Notes: generated by a model from the sequence alone, not told the origin. DNA of 64,000 nt from Manis javanica (GCF_040802235.1 NC_133170.1:9129001-9193000), one strand, 5' to 3'; counted from the stretch's first letter, positions 11,101-24,689 are shown. A program made the numbers and translations.

Positions 11101-14100
11101 CAAAATTTTTGTAAGCATAACGGGAGTACAGAGAGGGCCTTCTGCTAGTGATCAGTCAATATTAATTTGCCAACATACCACTGAAAGCCTTCATCCAAGA
11201 GAGTGTGAGATCTGCTCCCTGGAAATCACCAAGGGCATGTTTAAGTCTCACAGCAGAAAGAGACCAGCTTACAAACCAGTGGTGGTATCTAGTCTCTCCT
11301 TTTAGTCTTTGTTTCACAATTTCCTATGTTAAATAGTAGAGAATTTGCTAATCTATTGTTGACCTTTACAGCACTCCAACAAATAAAACGTACAAGGCTC
11401 TTTGTGAAGGTTGGTATACGAGTGACCTGAGGGGATAGTTCCCAAGTGGGTTTTAGGGGTCTACCCTTCAAATGACCTATGTTAATCAAATACCCCAAGA
11501 AGCAAAGAACATCATTAAACATTCACTTCTGGAATGAAGCATGGTCCTCTGCACTCAATACTCTTTCTATCTCTGAAACCCCTAGGAAGGAAGGTACATT
11601 CTGTCACTGTCATCTTAGTGTAAACTTGTGTTTCTGAGAATGGCAGGACAAAGACAGAACGTACAGTTGAGCTCAATGTGAGCAAAACATTGCAGAAAGG
11701 AGGCGTGAAGGGACCAAAGACTACCCTCCGGCTCTCGGGTTTCCCCTGGGCCTGGCTCTGTCCCTAGCCCCCTAGTTCCATGCTGCTCTCTATACGAACT
11801 CTCAGCCCTATTCAAACTAGGTCAATCTGCCTCTGTTATTGGGAAGGGTCGACTACCCACTCCTGACTTTGAACCAACAAAACCCTAAAGTTAATGAGGT
11901 CTCTTCACAAATCATCACAGGGAAGAGAAACCACTTTGGACATGGAAACAGACAATGCTGAATGTGAAAGGAAAGGACTACAGAAGGACTGACTGTGCAG
12001 GGCTGTGAACTGACGGCTTGACACTACACCCCTGAAGTCTGGGACGTCAAACATACTTCCCGTGGATGTGCCCAGCTGCCGGTCTGTCTCAGCACTTCCT
12101 GTTTCATACATTTAGACTTTGGCACACAACAGTTGGACTTCTTGAGGAGGTATGGAAAATGGGAAATAGTTCCTTTTAACCCTCTGCAGATCAGACACCC
12201 AATCCAGCCTAGTTATACCACCACACAGGGTTCTGTTGACTAGCCATAAAGACAGAAAGGAGCCTCTTGAACTGTTCCTGATTTCCATAAGGGCAAAAGG
12301 CTGGCAAAAAAAAAAAAAATAGAATCATTAATTTCTGAAAATGTAATTTTGCACAACAGGCAAATCTATGAGAAATACCATCTCCATCCACGGTATATTC
12401 CATGCAGCATTATGCATACATTGCCCTGGGGATCACCCAGGCTGTTGTTCATTATACATACACAGTCATATAGTTTGAATTTTGAAATCAGTGGGTTTGA
12501 AAACAACCCAGTGAGGTAAGTTTATCCTCTGCATATTTCACCCCATGTCACTGTATGATTCCAAGTCTAGAAATGATCTTCAGGGCATATTCTGTATGAA
12601 TCTTCCTGAGGGGCTGTGTGACTCAGAGGGCAGGAGAGACACATGGCAGCTGAAGTGCCAGAGAAGGACTTTAACCCAGGGGCTGGGTCAGAAAGTACTC
12701 AGAGGACCTGCAGATTCCCCGATGAAGTGGGCTAGTCTGGTCTACAGCTCAAATTCAGAGTCAGAGAATTATCCTGATTTTAGTTCTCTGAGAGAAAAGA
12801 GGAAGAAGAAAGAAAGGAAGGAAGGGAGGGAGGGAGGGGAAGAAAGAAATCCATACGCAAACCACTAGGCTCAAAGTGTTCCGTTACCCAGCAGGTAGTC
12901 CGATTCTATCACATATCCCGAGAGTCTCCCTAGACCCCATGGGCATGGGGGTGGAAGGGGCACTGATTTACCGAGATTCCCTTTCAGAGTGAAGCCACCA
13001 GACCAACAGGAAGAAGACCTTGAGCTCCAGGCATCAAATAGGGCGCGCATGTCCCATCGATCACACGAGCTTCTTGTCCCCAGACGCAGCAGTGCATGTG
13101 ACTCACACAAGCTAATGAAAATCAGGTTCCGCCATTCTGATTTTCTCTTGTCTTTTTCTTTTTTTTTTTTTAAGTCAGGCTTATTACTTTAAGAATAGTC
13201 AAAGCAAAATGAAAACTGGGTGGTCATGAGACATTTACACTCTTTGCTCCCCGTTCTCAACTGATGTCTTTTGGGCAGCTCTCAAGGCTGCACCCCGAAC
13301 GTTGCATTTCATCGACGTCCCTCCTCCCAGACCCAAGCTCTGGATTCACACGCCAGGCAGCAGTGTGCTTTGCCTGAGGATTCTCAGGATGCCAGGCTCG
13401 GCCAAGTGAGCAGCTTTCCTCCTCGACCACAGTCTTGCGGCCCACCTTGGAGGCTGAAATAAAGCTACTGTACTCAGCCTCCCAACCTCGCCCAAGGCCC
13501 ACTAATAACATCTGCTTTATAGCCGTCATTCCTGCAACCTGCTCTCTCCTCAGCCCCTCCGCCCTCCCAGAGAGGATGTGCTGTCCTCTGCGGCAGGTCC
13601 CGTGGAAAATTGACAGTCTCCTAAGCCAAGAGCAAATGCAGCCAGCGCTGGATAAATGACTTGAAGTGCTTTCTCAAGGGACCCTTTCCAGGTACAGGGG
13701 CCCTTCTTAACCAGATTTGGCCTGCGCTGGCAGACAGCCTTGTTCAGGAGCACATTAAAAAGCAAAATACAGACACCGTTTGGAAAGCATAGAAGGCTTG
13801 ACTCTAACATCTTATGTATTAAAACACTGTTCCATAAAAATGACCGCAAAGCTCCAAATTCATACTTTCCTACCTTGTGAGACCAGTTTGCCACCAGGAA
13901 TAAACCTGTGAAAGTGTGAGGCCGGCTGCGGAGCCTCAAGAGGCCCTGCGGATAAGGCTGAGCCACATTCCGAGCCTTGGGGCAAGATCAATGCCCTGGC
14001 CCTCGAGGGCAGCCCAGTCTGAAGCGAAGTGGGTGAGCTGGTGCCCTCGTCTCACCACAAGAGTCTGGGGGCACACACCCAGCCCGGTCCAGGGTGGGAC

Positions 14101-14960
14101 CAATAGTCTCCCCGAGGAGGCCCCCTTCCATCCACCTCACAAAGCCCCAGACACATTGGCCCGGCTCACAGTTCTTAATGGAGCGCGGGCTCCTGGCTGG
14201 AGGGGCATTGCAGGCCCAGCATGAGGTTTTCATACCCTCTGAGATGGGGACGTAGAAGGCCAGCCTTCTGGGGTGACTTGCTGTGGAACTCAGTGCTTGT
14301 CAGGCACATCATTTCATTTTCCCTTGTCACATCGGAGTGACGTCCAGAAGAGATCGTTTCTCTCCTTGTTCCGCAGCAGGGCCTTGAGTCACTGACGTAA
14401 CCGGCTGGTGCTGGGGCTACATGCACATTGCCTGCGTACTCAGAGGGACGCTTACAGGAAGCCTCCCCGAGGCCACACACTGCTCAGTTTTGCAGGCCTG
14501 GCCTCATTCAGTCATGGCAATACCCAATGGGACACCTACCATGTCCCTTTTGCAGATGAGGAGCTCCAAGTACAGAGGATTTAAGAGCATATATTTAGTT
14601 TCATTTTGTCCCACTTTAGTAAACATGATGCCTCTGACATCCATTCAAATGTGAATGAATAAGGCGTCCTGTGCACAATTGGACACTGAAACGAGAGAAG
14701 GATTTTAAAGTCAGTTGGACCTTGCTTTAATCCTGTCCCTAATACTTTCATCCATGTGACACTGAGAAGTCTGTTTCTTCATCGGATGGAGCCATCTACA
14801 GACTTGGGGCCTCTGCACTGGGTAATACTAAGCAATAGAATATAACTTAAAAAGTGTCACCTATATGTCATTGATGTTCCTGTCAAAAATTTAGCAGTTC
14901 CAAATTGTTTATAAATTCCATTTTGGCCCTTTTTCCTCCAGGGCGAACAAGGTATGGTGA
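11100..14960. other. Unique intergenic sequence
   Basis: Mixed composition with no recognised repeat family, apart from a GGAA/GGGA purine tract at 12.79-12.85 kb and short A/T runs at 12305-12319 and 13158-13172. A GC-richer stretch at 13.9-14.25 kb gives spurious open frames. Confidence 0.5.
12788..12850 (+). repeat. Purine-rich (GGAA/GGGA)n low-complexity tract
   Basis: An almost pure A/G run of about 60 bp with GGAAGGAAGGGAGGGAGGGA units. Confidence 0.9.
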
Positions 14961-14974
14961 GAGAAAATCAAAGA

Positions 14975-15120
14975 TGCACTTTGGAGTTGATTATTCTTAG
15001 CTTTGATTCCTGGTTCTCCCATCTACTGGCTGTGTGACCTTAAGCAAGTCATGGTCCCCTGGGTCTGCATTTCCCAATCTGGAATTGGGAATAAACATTC
15101 ATCTGGAATAATCATTACAA
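14975..15120 (+). repeat. MIR SINE
   Basis: The MIR core is clear: TCTACTGGCTGTGTGACCTT, then AAGCAAGTCA and a TGCATTTCCCAATCTGGAAT block. Confidence 0.8.
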
Positions 15121-15149
15121 AGCTTTTGTTACTCGGAGGTAGAGTACCC

Positions 15150-16190
15150 TAATGAAAACCTAAAAGACAGGAATGGCTTTGGAACTGAGCAGATGTGGTG
15201 GAAACTGGAAAAGCTCTAGGGATTTTGAGGAAAGTGTTAGTGAAATATTAAGCTGCCTTGAATACACTGTTCATGTGATTTTGGACTTTGAGGAAACTGT
15301 CTGAGAGGACTTAAAAAAACTGAGAAAAGATCAAATACAGGACCCTTCCTAGAAAACATTGTGCCTCAGAATACTATTCATTTGGACTAAAGGCCCTGTG
15401 GATTTTAAAAGTTTGACTTACAGATTCATTCAAACAATAAGACTTTTAAGATGTTTGGGGACGTTGTCCCTCAGTAGAAGCTTCAAGTAAAGAAGAGCTC
15501 CTCTCAGAGATGCATGGGTTTTTAATCTAATGGAGTAATAAACCCCAATGGGATTCACAGAAGGCCCATAACATATTTTAAAGAATGATTTCAGTTCTGA
15601 CCAAAAGTCAAAAAGAAGAGGACTGTACTGAAAAGAGGCCATTGGAGCCCAAAAATTCTGACAAGAAGGAAGTTGAGAAAAACACTCAGCTGCAAACACA
15701 TTTTAATTTTTGTGAAAGGAGGAGGATGACTCAGAGGACAGAGCCACCAGCCCAGAAGGCAGAGTGGCATGGAGTAACGCCAGGTCAGGGGCAGGGCAGG
15801 ATCCTGGTCAAGGCACTGCCACGTTTGCCAGTTAGATTGCAGAACTGCTGGGGACTCTGATGCACCTCCCATTTTCCCCGTTTCTGAGCAGCAGTATCTA
15901 TGGTGGTGATCCTATGCCTATCTAAACATTGCACGTTGAGCATGGAGGGGCAGATAACTTGTCTTTTAGTCCTGAGGTCTGCAGAGACAGAGAAAAACAG
16001 TATTCAAGGAACGATACATAGGCAACTACACCTGACAACATTCACTGGCACCCAGGCTCCATTTAAATGACAACATTCTAGACTTAGAGCGGATGCTATA
16101 ATGGGATGAGACGGTGGGGGCCCTTGAGAAGGACTAAATGTATTTTGCATGTGGAAAGGATGTAAATCATCATGACACAGAGGATACAGG
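15150..16190 (+). mobile_element. MaLR (ERVL-MaLR) internal region
   Basis: The start (GGAATGGCTTTGGAACTGAG) and later GACTTTGAGG, CTGATGCACCTCCCATTTT and TCTTTTAGTCCTGAGGTCTG blocks follow the order of MaLR internal sequence, and the region runs directly into an MLT1-type LTR at 16.2 kb. It has no coding capacity. No matching upstream LTR was seen; an MIR lies immediately before. Confidence 0.6.
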
Positions 16191-16195
16191 AGGGT

Positions 16196-16682
16196 AGCCA
16201 GCCTCCAAGATGGCACCTTATCATTCACACCCATGATCAATCTTCTAGTTATACCAGAATTGGTCTGTGCGACCAATACAATGTGGTAGAAGTGGTATTA
16301 TCTCACTTTTGAGATTAGGTTATAAAGAACACTGTGGCCTCTGTCTTGTTCTCTCTCGGATCACTCTGGGGAAAGCCGATGGCAATGTGGTGAGCAGCCC
16401 TGTGGAAAGGCCCACGTAGAGTGAAGAACTGAAGCCTCCAGCCAACGGCCATGTGAGTGAGCTTGTAAGTGGGTGCTCCAGCCCAGTCAAGCTCTTAGAC
16501 ACCTGCACCCCGGCTGACGTTATGACTGAGACCTCAGGAGAAATTAGGAGCCAAAATTATCCAGCTAACTTGTTCCTGGATCCCTGAATCTTAGAAAGCG
16601 TATGGATAATAAAAAAGCGTTTGTTGTTTTAAGCTGTTTGGAGTAATTTGTTAATGCATCAATAGATAACAAATACAGATAG
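16196..16682 (+). mobile_element. MLT1-type MaLR LTR
   Basis: Diagnostic 3' half: GGCTGACGTTATGACTGAGA, CCCTGAATCTTAGAAAG, AATAAAAAAGCGTTTGTTGT, TTTTAAGCTGTTTGGAGTAA and ATCAATAGATAACA. It forms the 3' LTR of the preceding internal region. Confidence 0.75.
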
Positions 16683-16689
16683 CTAAGAC

Positions 16690-17880
16690 AGAAAAACTTC
16701 CTTAAAGTGTTGCATCAATGTGGTTAAAAACAACAAATGTCTGTATTACCTAAAGATAATTTTATTTTTAAGACACAGAATAAAATAATTAAAATCCAGC
16801 TACCTGTCACTCTGTCTGTAAATGATATGAACATACAGAAACGCTCCCTAGAGTCAGGGTGTCACCTCCAAGGAAAGGAACACAGACCTTTAGGTAGGTA
16901 AAAATCTTCTGTTTTTACCAGTGTGCCAAGAATGTCTTCTGAATAAACTCCTCTCGATACACCCTTGGTGCCAGACAGCTCTATAAGTGGAAAAAATGCT
17001 AATGTTTATTATTTTGCATGCCCCGCACCTGGGAGAAAGGGAGAGACTGGATTTTTATCCACTTAAAAAAGCCCAGGAAGACACTGGAGTGAGTGAAAGC
17101 AGGGGGTGGGCATCCTAACTGCCAAGGCTCAGTCTGGCTCCCCAACCTCAGGAGAGGGTTTCCAGACCCAGTGTGACAGACAGTCAGGGTGGAGCCTGGT
17201 ACAGGAGAGACGGGGGGCTGGAGAGCCTAAGAAGAGTCAACTTTGTGAACCGAAGTTTCCATTCTGCTGAGGATAACTGAGGCATCTCCCTAGCGCCTGA
17301 CTGACAAAATAAACTGTAACTGACTGTAACTAAACAAAGTGACAGGAAAGGGTGGATGTCCTTGTCAGCAGCCCCCAGCTTCGGCGGGAAGTTCCGACTA
17401 CAGAGTGAGCAGCCCTGGGCTCTTAGAACTGATGAGAACTCGTCTTCATAGTCAAAATACACCCCCCTGGGGTCTTTTATTCCAGAAAAGAAAAAAATCC
17501 CATCTACTGTCCCCTTCTGACCACGTGAGAACCTGGGACCCCAGGACCAAATTTGTTTTTGACCCTCACCAGGGAGCCATTGCGATGTCTTTCTTTTTCA
17601 TTGCTCTCTTTCTTTGCAATGTGAGTTTCATGCCAGGAAGAGGAGCCAGATGGAAAGGAAAGCTGTTTATGACCGAACAGGTACACCACAAGCAGCAGTG
17701 TAAACGGCCCGCCCCCTGCCTCCCACACACCCAGACTGCCCCGAGCCCCACCTGGAAGGACCGGCTTCTAGCGGGGGATGATGGTCCCATTTCTATGCTT
17801 ATTGAGCCGGGTAATATTTGCTTAAGAACAACATCTGAATAGAGGCCCCTCAGAAAATTCACATTTCCATATTTACTGGG
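16690..17880. other. Intergenic, no recognisable feature
   Basis: The region contains an open frame of 167 codons at 17339-17842 (+) that matches no family I recognise and is probably chance. Confidence 0.5.
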
Positions 17881-17884
17881 GGAT

Positions 17885-18375
17885 TTTTGTTTATTACAAA
17901 TGAGGTTAAGAAAGCATTCTGTATACTTGCTAAGTGAAAATAAGCAGGCTACAAAAGAGCAGGCCAGTAAGCATAATACCAACAACCGTCTGTCAGCGTT
18001 TATTATACATCAGGACCTGTGCTGGGCACATAAGGTCGGTGTAAATGAGTACATGTGAGATGAACTTATAATGTCCATTTCACAGATGAGAGACTTGAGG
18101 TGCAACATGGCGAAGTAACCGACCCAGCCAAAGATGACTACCTCTGGGGAGAGGGCGAGTGGGGTGGTGGAAGGCATCTTGTACTCTTTCATACCATTAG
18201 GAACTATTTACTGTACTTTATTATTTGGTGCATTTTGTGACCAAAAAAATAATTGTATTTTTAAAGAAAAAGCATTTGCTTAAACTCACAGAGCTAGTAA
18301 GTGGCCCAGGCAAACTCCAGCACCAGTTTATCAGGCTCCCCAGAACACAGCCTTTCATCACTGGGCCATGACCCT
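17885..18375. repeat. Interleaved MIR (-) and L1M 3'-UTR-like fragments
   Basis: MIR in reverse orientation is present in two consensus-contiguous parts. Part one (about 17.99-18.13 kb) has CAGGACCTGTGCTGGGCACA and CATTTCACAGATGAGAGACT; part two (about 18.285-18.37 kb) has ACAGAGCTAGTAAGTGGCCC. The 150 bp between them, and about 100 bp upstream, resemble L1M 3' UTR. Confidence 0.6.
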
Positions 18376-18379
18376 CTTG

Positions 18380-19270
18380 TCCAAAAGTCACACTTTCGAG
18401 ACTGAGAGGAGGTGCTAATTGGACTGGGACTGTCCTTCTAAACCAGGATGTATGGCCTGATCGTGTGACTCTCTTCATACATGAGCATGTATTGTTTTAA
18501 TAAGTAGAGGGAGAACTTTGTGCACCATTTTTTTTAAACAAAGACATTCTTAGTTACAACGCTTGTGGATAAGCATTTTTTTATATTCAAATCATAACTC
18601 AAAATTCACATAATTCAGATTATTCACCACCACAGTCAGATAGTGCTGACAGCCAGATATGTAGCAACTATTATTATGACTGCTCATGTTTAATAAAACA
18701 GCTTGGAAACCACCCTATGAGCACCCCTCCCAGGCAGCATTGCTGGAATCAGGACTTTCCCTAAACAGGTGGCAAGCCCCGAGGTTATGGAACCCCACCC
18801 CCGAGGTCGCCCTACAAGTTAGTCAGCTTCTGCTCCACCTAAGCGCCAACTTCCGCTGTTCCTCCAAGCTGCAAGACAGTTTCCAGTTCTCTGCGGCTAT
18901 TCATAACTTTCTCCCAAAAAAATAAAGCCAGCTTCGGAAGAACATATGTGTTACCTTGGCCACATCGGGCACCAATACACAAACACCATTTATATCCAGG
19001 CAAGACTATCAGCATGTAATGTAACTTGACTCAACACAGAATACGGACATTTCTCAGTAGGGGCAGCCTTGTCTGGACCAGTTGAGATGACTAAGGAGCC
19101 TCAGGAAGTGGGACCGTGAATCAGAAAGCGACCTCCTTTCCCCTGACTCAGTGCTGAGCTCATGAGCCCAGGTGGCATTGGGGATCCCACGTTCCCAGTG
19201 CTGAACTCCTCGCAAATACCCAAAAACTAAGGAAAAACTTACAACCTTCACCACTACTCCTTAAACAAGG
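18380..19270. other. Intergenic, no firm feature
   Basis: A C-rich block ending in AAAAAAATAAAGCC (18.68-18.93 kb) could be the end of an old LTR. This is not secure. Confidence 0.35.
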
Positions 19271-19274
19271 GTCT

Positions 19275-19425
19275 GTGACCACGCTGTACCAATTGCTTAA
19301 TATGTATTATTTAATCTCATAACGTATACGTTCCCTATTATCATCCCCTTTTAAAGGTGTAGAAACTAAAGCTCAGAGAGTTTGCCAAAGCCCCATATTA
19401 AGTTGGTGCATTACTGGGAAGCGCT
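19275..19425 (-). repeat. MIR SINE
   Basis: Reverse MIR words are present: ATTATTTAATCTCATAACG, CCTATTATCATCCCCTTTT and GAAACTAAAGCTCAGAGAGTTTGCC. Confidence 0.7.
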
Positions 19426-19429
19426 CTTT

Positions 19430-22400
19430 CTGTCCTATTACAACTGCCTACCAGGAAAAAGCAACGATCAAGAATTTAAATGGTGCAATGCATTCTGGGA
19501 GCCTACTACCCACACTGTTCACAGTGTTCTTTGTCACTTCAGTTTAGATAGGCTTTATCAGTAGTAACGCAGTTGTTACTTATTTCATTTCTTCCATCCT
19601 AGTCACAAACTTGGGAAAAGTACACAATTTTGAGTACAGTTATGAAAATTAGAGTATTATCTTTTTCTCCCATATACACAGAGGTCTAACACAAATTAGT
19701 GAATTCTTAAGGGAATAAACAGCAAACCTTTCCAGGAAGTGTATTAAATCAAGGCTTGAAGACAGCACATGAGTAGCCAGGGTTTTGGGGTCCGCTGAAC
19801 CCCCACAGGACTGAGAGAGCCGCGGCTGGCCACATGAGTCCCTTGTGGTTACACAGGCTGGGATTTGTCTGGCTAAACCCCCCAGAAATGTTTGGAACCT
19901 CTCAACCTAAGCACAATGCTTGCAATTTGTATTTTTACCGCTAGGTGGACGGTAGTGCTTTGTATATTAATGGGTTTGCTGAATAACTGGTAAGCTTTCC
20001 CCAGGAACTGATGAACATTTAGTTATGAAGTCAGTTATACCAGCTTTAATTAAAGACTACAGGCTCCACTATAAACAAGACTTTATCATTTAAAAGGGGT
20101 GAGAGAATAAAACCATGTGGTATAAAGAAATCTCATTTGTAGTACCAAATCCCACTTGATTTGTACTATCTTGTATTTAAAAAAAACCTTTATTAAATAA
20201 ACATAAGAACTAATTAATCTGATTTGGGGCAAAGAGAAACCTTTCTCAAATTGCTAACATTGAGTGGCTTTTGCGCTAAAATTCATTATACTGCTGATTG
20301 TTGCTGAATCTAATTTTGGTTTTACTTATTCTGCTTTAAAGAGGGAAATTTTAACTTCATTTTTTTCATACGCAGAGTTTCCATTGTTAGGAGGGCCTTG
20401 GACTGAGAATGTGACTGAAGTTAGAAGCTACTACAGCCTCTGATTCTGCAGCTAGTCCAGACCCCTAGACACCTGGGAAGGTCCCACTTTCCAGTCCCCT
20501 CAGTGTCCCCTGGCTATCGTGCAGCGAAAGACTTCTGTAAGGAAGACACAAGCAGCTGATTGGTTCTGTTTCCTGGTCACCATTCCTATGACTGTCCTTA
20601 GTCAATCATGAACAGTTTCTTTCTCCAGAAAAGTCCTTTCCATTCTAATTCCTAGACCTTTAAATCCTAGAACCAGTATAAAACTATAACAGTAATAGGA
20701 GGAAGTGCTTACACTGTGCTTTAAATATGTTGTCCTATACCAAGCATTTTATTTATATTAACTCATTTTAAGCTATGATACGTCAAATATTAAAGATTAT
20801 GAAACATCCCTAAATAGCTCCATACCTCCTTTTAAATGTTTTTGTAAAACATCTATTTGATGAAGTCATTTTTAAACAGAGATAGTTTAGGTATTAATAC
20901 ATATCTTATAAATTCCTATACACAAACACATAATCTTACCTCTTCCTGGTACTTTACTCTCCCGGGGGGCTGTTCTGAAAGGGAACGGCCCCCTTTTGCC
21001 CCACCTGCCACTCCTCCACTGTACCTTTCTATCAAAGAGCACGACTCCCTGACCAGCAGCATCTGCATTAACGAGGAACTTACTAGAAAAGCAAAACCTC
21101 GGGCTCCATCTCAACCTACAGAGTCAGAATCTGCAGTATAAAGAATTGTACGCACATGACCCTCTGAGAGGTGCTGCCCTTCACAATACATTTGGTTAGA
21201 AGGTGATCACATGATTAAGGGGTTAGGATTAAGAGTGACTGCGGTGGCAAGGCCAGAAGAAGTTGATAAGCAATAAAGGAGAGCCAGCTAAGCAGTTTAA
21301 AAGGCCACTAATGAAGTGTTGGCATCATACTTCTCCAGAGTGAGACATAACAGGGTTTGGGTCATTCTTGTTTGATCTTGGAGCAAAGTAAATCTCCTTG
21401 TCCTAATGCAAAGGAAAGCATAATAACACTAATATCAGCAAGTAAGCATTTTCATCAAATATTTGATCCCAAGGACAAAATATTATACATCAGCAATTTA
21501 TCTCTCTTCAAAGATGCCTATTCAAAGTTACTCAATTGTCTCCCCTTTTCAGATTAATTCATGACTAAATGCATCAGGAACTCTTCATGCATGTCATTTG
21601 CTTCTGTGCATGTCCCCTGTTTGCACCCCAATGCTTTAATCTGAAAATGTAGAATGTGAGGGTGGGGATTGTAGGGAGAGTTACTTGAGCATCTGAGCTC
21701 AGCTCATCAGCATCCTCACAAACAGCCTTAATATTTGAGAGAGTTAATCAAAACCAAAGAGTACTAAAATGCATTCTTTAGATGCCAAGGAGCAATGAGT
21801 GTTTTTAGCTGCTGTGGAAGTATGTGTTTGTGAAATTAAGACTTGGAGAAGGAGGTGATTTGCAAGAGGTCACAGCTGCTGTCACCCCATGTCCCACCGC
21901 CCTCCCTCCAGAGCTGACGCCAAATTGGGGCCAACAGTTTTGAACTCGAGGAGATAGGAAGAAATGCACTGGTAATGAGAGGGCGAGAGAGAAGGGGTGA
22001 AGTGGCAGGAAACTGTGCATCCATCCCCAGGCCGCCCTCTGCACTGAGGGGAGCAAGCTGGGGGCTTGAGGATACCTCATCGAGATGACAGCTCTCTGGA
22101 ATCCCTGTTCGGTAATCTGTCTGAATATTTTACAATGTATATAATAAAGTTAATGACAGGAGTTAGAGTTAATATATGTTTCTTGATGTTCTCAAGAGTT
22201 AAAGGAAGGAGAAGAAATTGAAAGGACAAGAGATATCTGTACTTAAGGCTTTTGCCAACTTGCTGATTCTAGGTTGGTGGGGGGTGGTGGTGTTAAATAA
22301 TAAGCTTGCACTGCATTGTTACTATTATAAATTTTTTTAAAGAATGTTTTCAAACTCAAGCCCTCAAGGTCTCTATCAAAGGCCCTTAACCTTTGAAGGA

Positions 22401-23400
22401 ACAAACTTCCCTCCAAGCTGTGGTTGTCCATCTATTCCGCTTGGCCAGGCTGACTCCTAGATGCATCTGCCCCAAGTTCCCCAGAAATGGGAAGTGTCTA
22501 CACACCATGGCGAGTGCCATCTGACCTCTGCCTTTTTACCATTAAAAGCAGGGACCACTGAGTAGGACCAGATTCCCAGTGGAGACAGTACTGCCCCCTA
22601 GAGGGCACTTTGGAAACTGGAGGGTGTGTTGGTGGCTCTATTTCCCACACTTAGGGCACAGTTTCATTTCAATGTTAGATATTCTACAATAAACAGAACG
22701 GTGTTACACAATCAGTTGCCCAGCATCCCATGGAACTTTTCTGTGGTCCAAAGATATTCGGAGGTTAAAAATTCTGTTTATAATTTTCTTATCTAGAATC
22801 TAAGGCCATTTTATATGTTGGCCTCAAGTATCTTTCACACAGTAATTCAGTAGACCAAGGATTTTCCAGGAATACAACTATTGTGTAAATCAAGAGAAGC
22901 TTGTCCTTTTATTCACTCAAAATCTGGCCAAGATTTGTTTACTATCGTGGAAATCCACGTCACCAACAGCAAGGTCTCTGCAGATATTTGCATGGCTGGT
23001 ACAACACACCTTTGTCAGTCCACCCTTGGAGCTGTTGCCAAATGATTCTATGTAGGTAAAATTAACTGACTCCATCATTGTTTCAGTGTAGTTATGCCCA
23101 AACATTTACATATAGATAAACGTATTACTTAATTATAAATATTTTCCTTTTTCTCTTAACACCAAAGCATCGTATTAATTTTTTATGACATGTGTAACGA
23201 GATTTTATCATTTATAAACTACATCTCAGAGTAGTAAAGAGAACATTACCAAATACAATAATGAGGAAGTGTTGAGACCAGCAGTATAGGCAGTTTCCCT
23301 GGAACCTGAGATCCAAAGAGAGAAAATTTTCAAGCAAACGTCCAGCAGAAACACTAGAATGAGGACTTGAAATGAGGATGTGCTCCTGTAGTGTGGACAG
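19430..23400. other. Intergenic, mostly unique
   Basis: A possible reverse MIR fragment lies at 20.69-20.79 kb (CTTACACTGTGCTTTAAATA, ATTAACTCATTTTAAGC). A CTCF-like motif is at 22595-22609. No gene was seen. Confidence 0.45.
22595..22609 (+). promoter_or_regulatory. CTCF-like motif
   Basis: The word CCCCTAGAGGGCACT matches the 15-bp CTCF core (CCASYAGRKGGCRSY) at all but one position. Occupancy is unknown. Confidence 0.35.
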
Positions 23401-23499
23401 ACGGCTCTTGAGTTCTCAGGATCCCCTCAGCACCCTCCTCTGCCTGCCTCTATAACGTAGGCATTCCCAGCATTTTCCCTGATGCCCTATTCCCTTACG

Positions 23500-23930
23500 T
23501 TCATCCTTATCTTTGGAAAAGGTATCCACTCATAAAGCTACAACCACTCTCTCCACGAAGTTCATTCCAAGTCAGTTCTCCAGGCTGACAGATCTGACAT
23601 CTAACACAGCCTTTCATTTCTTCTTGGAGATGAGCCACATCCGTGAGGTATCTCCTCGATTTTCCTGGCCTCTCGCTCGTAGTTCTCGTTGTTGTAGTTC
23701 CAGGTATCACATGCACATTTGAGGCTTGAGAAGGAGAAAAAGTGGTGTCACCTGCGTCTCTCCCCTTTTATCAGAAAAGCCCAGGAGATTTCCCCGATCC
23801 TCCCAGGAGGTACCTGCTTCGTTGCATTGTAACTCCTGGTTCAACGACCAACCCTCTCAGTATACAACTTAGATCGACCATGATCTATAGAGACCTCAAA
23901 CAAACCTGAACTCATCAGGCATGGCACAAA
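23500..23930 (+). repeat. L2 LINE fragment, 5' part
   Basis: It shows L2 coding-region-like C-rich sequence, including GAGACCTCAAACAAACCTGA and ACTCATCAGGCAT. The element seems to resume after the LTR at 23.94-24.51 kb. Highly diverged. Confidence 0.45.
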
Positions 23931-23934
23931 CTCT

Positions 23935-24515
23935 AGGGTGACCCCCAAAGATCCCCAACTCCTGGTTTTCACACTCTTGTGTAATTCCTTCTGCTTGAGT
24001 GTGGGTGGGATCCACACTTGCTTCTAGCCAATAGAATATGGCAAAAGTGATGGACAGACTATGCTCTATTATTTATGATTCTGTCTTGCTAAGACTAATT
24101 CTAGAGTTTCTCCCTAGCTAGTTTTGGAGAAATAAGTAGCCATGTTGGGAGGCCCCCACACAAGAAGCTGAGGATGGCCTCTAGAAGCTTAGCCAGCAAG
24201 AAGCTGGATCCTCAGTCCTACAACCATAGGGAATGAATCCTGCTTATAACCTGACTGATCTTAGAAGCGGGTTCTTCCCCCACTCTCTTGCTGTCTTCAC
24301 CCTCCACCTTCTCCCCACCCCACACCCCACACCAAAAAAGGTAACAATGCAGTCCAGATAACACTTAACACCTAAACTCCAGTTTTGTGAGACCATAGAC
24401 AAAACGACCTGGCCAAGTCATTCCCAGACTCTTGATTTATAGAAACTATGGGATAATAAACACATGTGAAGTCACAAAGTTTGTGGCAATTTGTTACACA
24501 GCAATAGATAATATA
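23935..24515 (+). mobile_element. MLT1-type MaLR LTR
   Basis: The order of blocks fits MLT1: AGGGTGACCCCCAAAGATCC start, CCAATAGAATATGGCAAAAG, GCCATGTTGGGAGG, and a 3' end GGGATAATAAACACATGTG, TTTGTGGCAATTTGTTACAC, AGCAATAGATAAT. It appears inserted into an L2. Confidence 0.7.
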
Positions 24516-24689
24516 TCAAGGGAGAACTGAGAAATACATGGTGGGGCAACAGTTTCTGCCATTTTAGTCAAGTTATGTTTGATTTCATTTTTTGTGTGTA
24601 CATACCATTTTTTACCTTCCTGGGTATTTTATTACCTTCCTTAGTTAGGTCTAAGCTCTAGGCTGTTACTTAAATCCACAGAGAGCATG

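Noticed and set aside
17339-17842. 167-codon plus-strand open frame
   Set aside because: No domain, signal or similarity recognised; probably chance.
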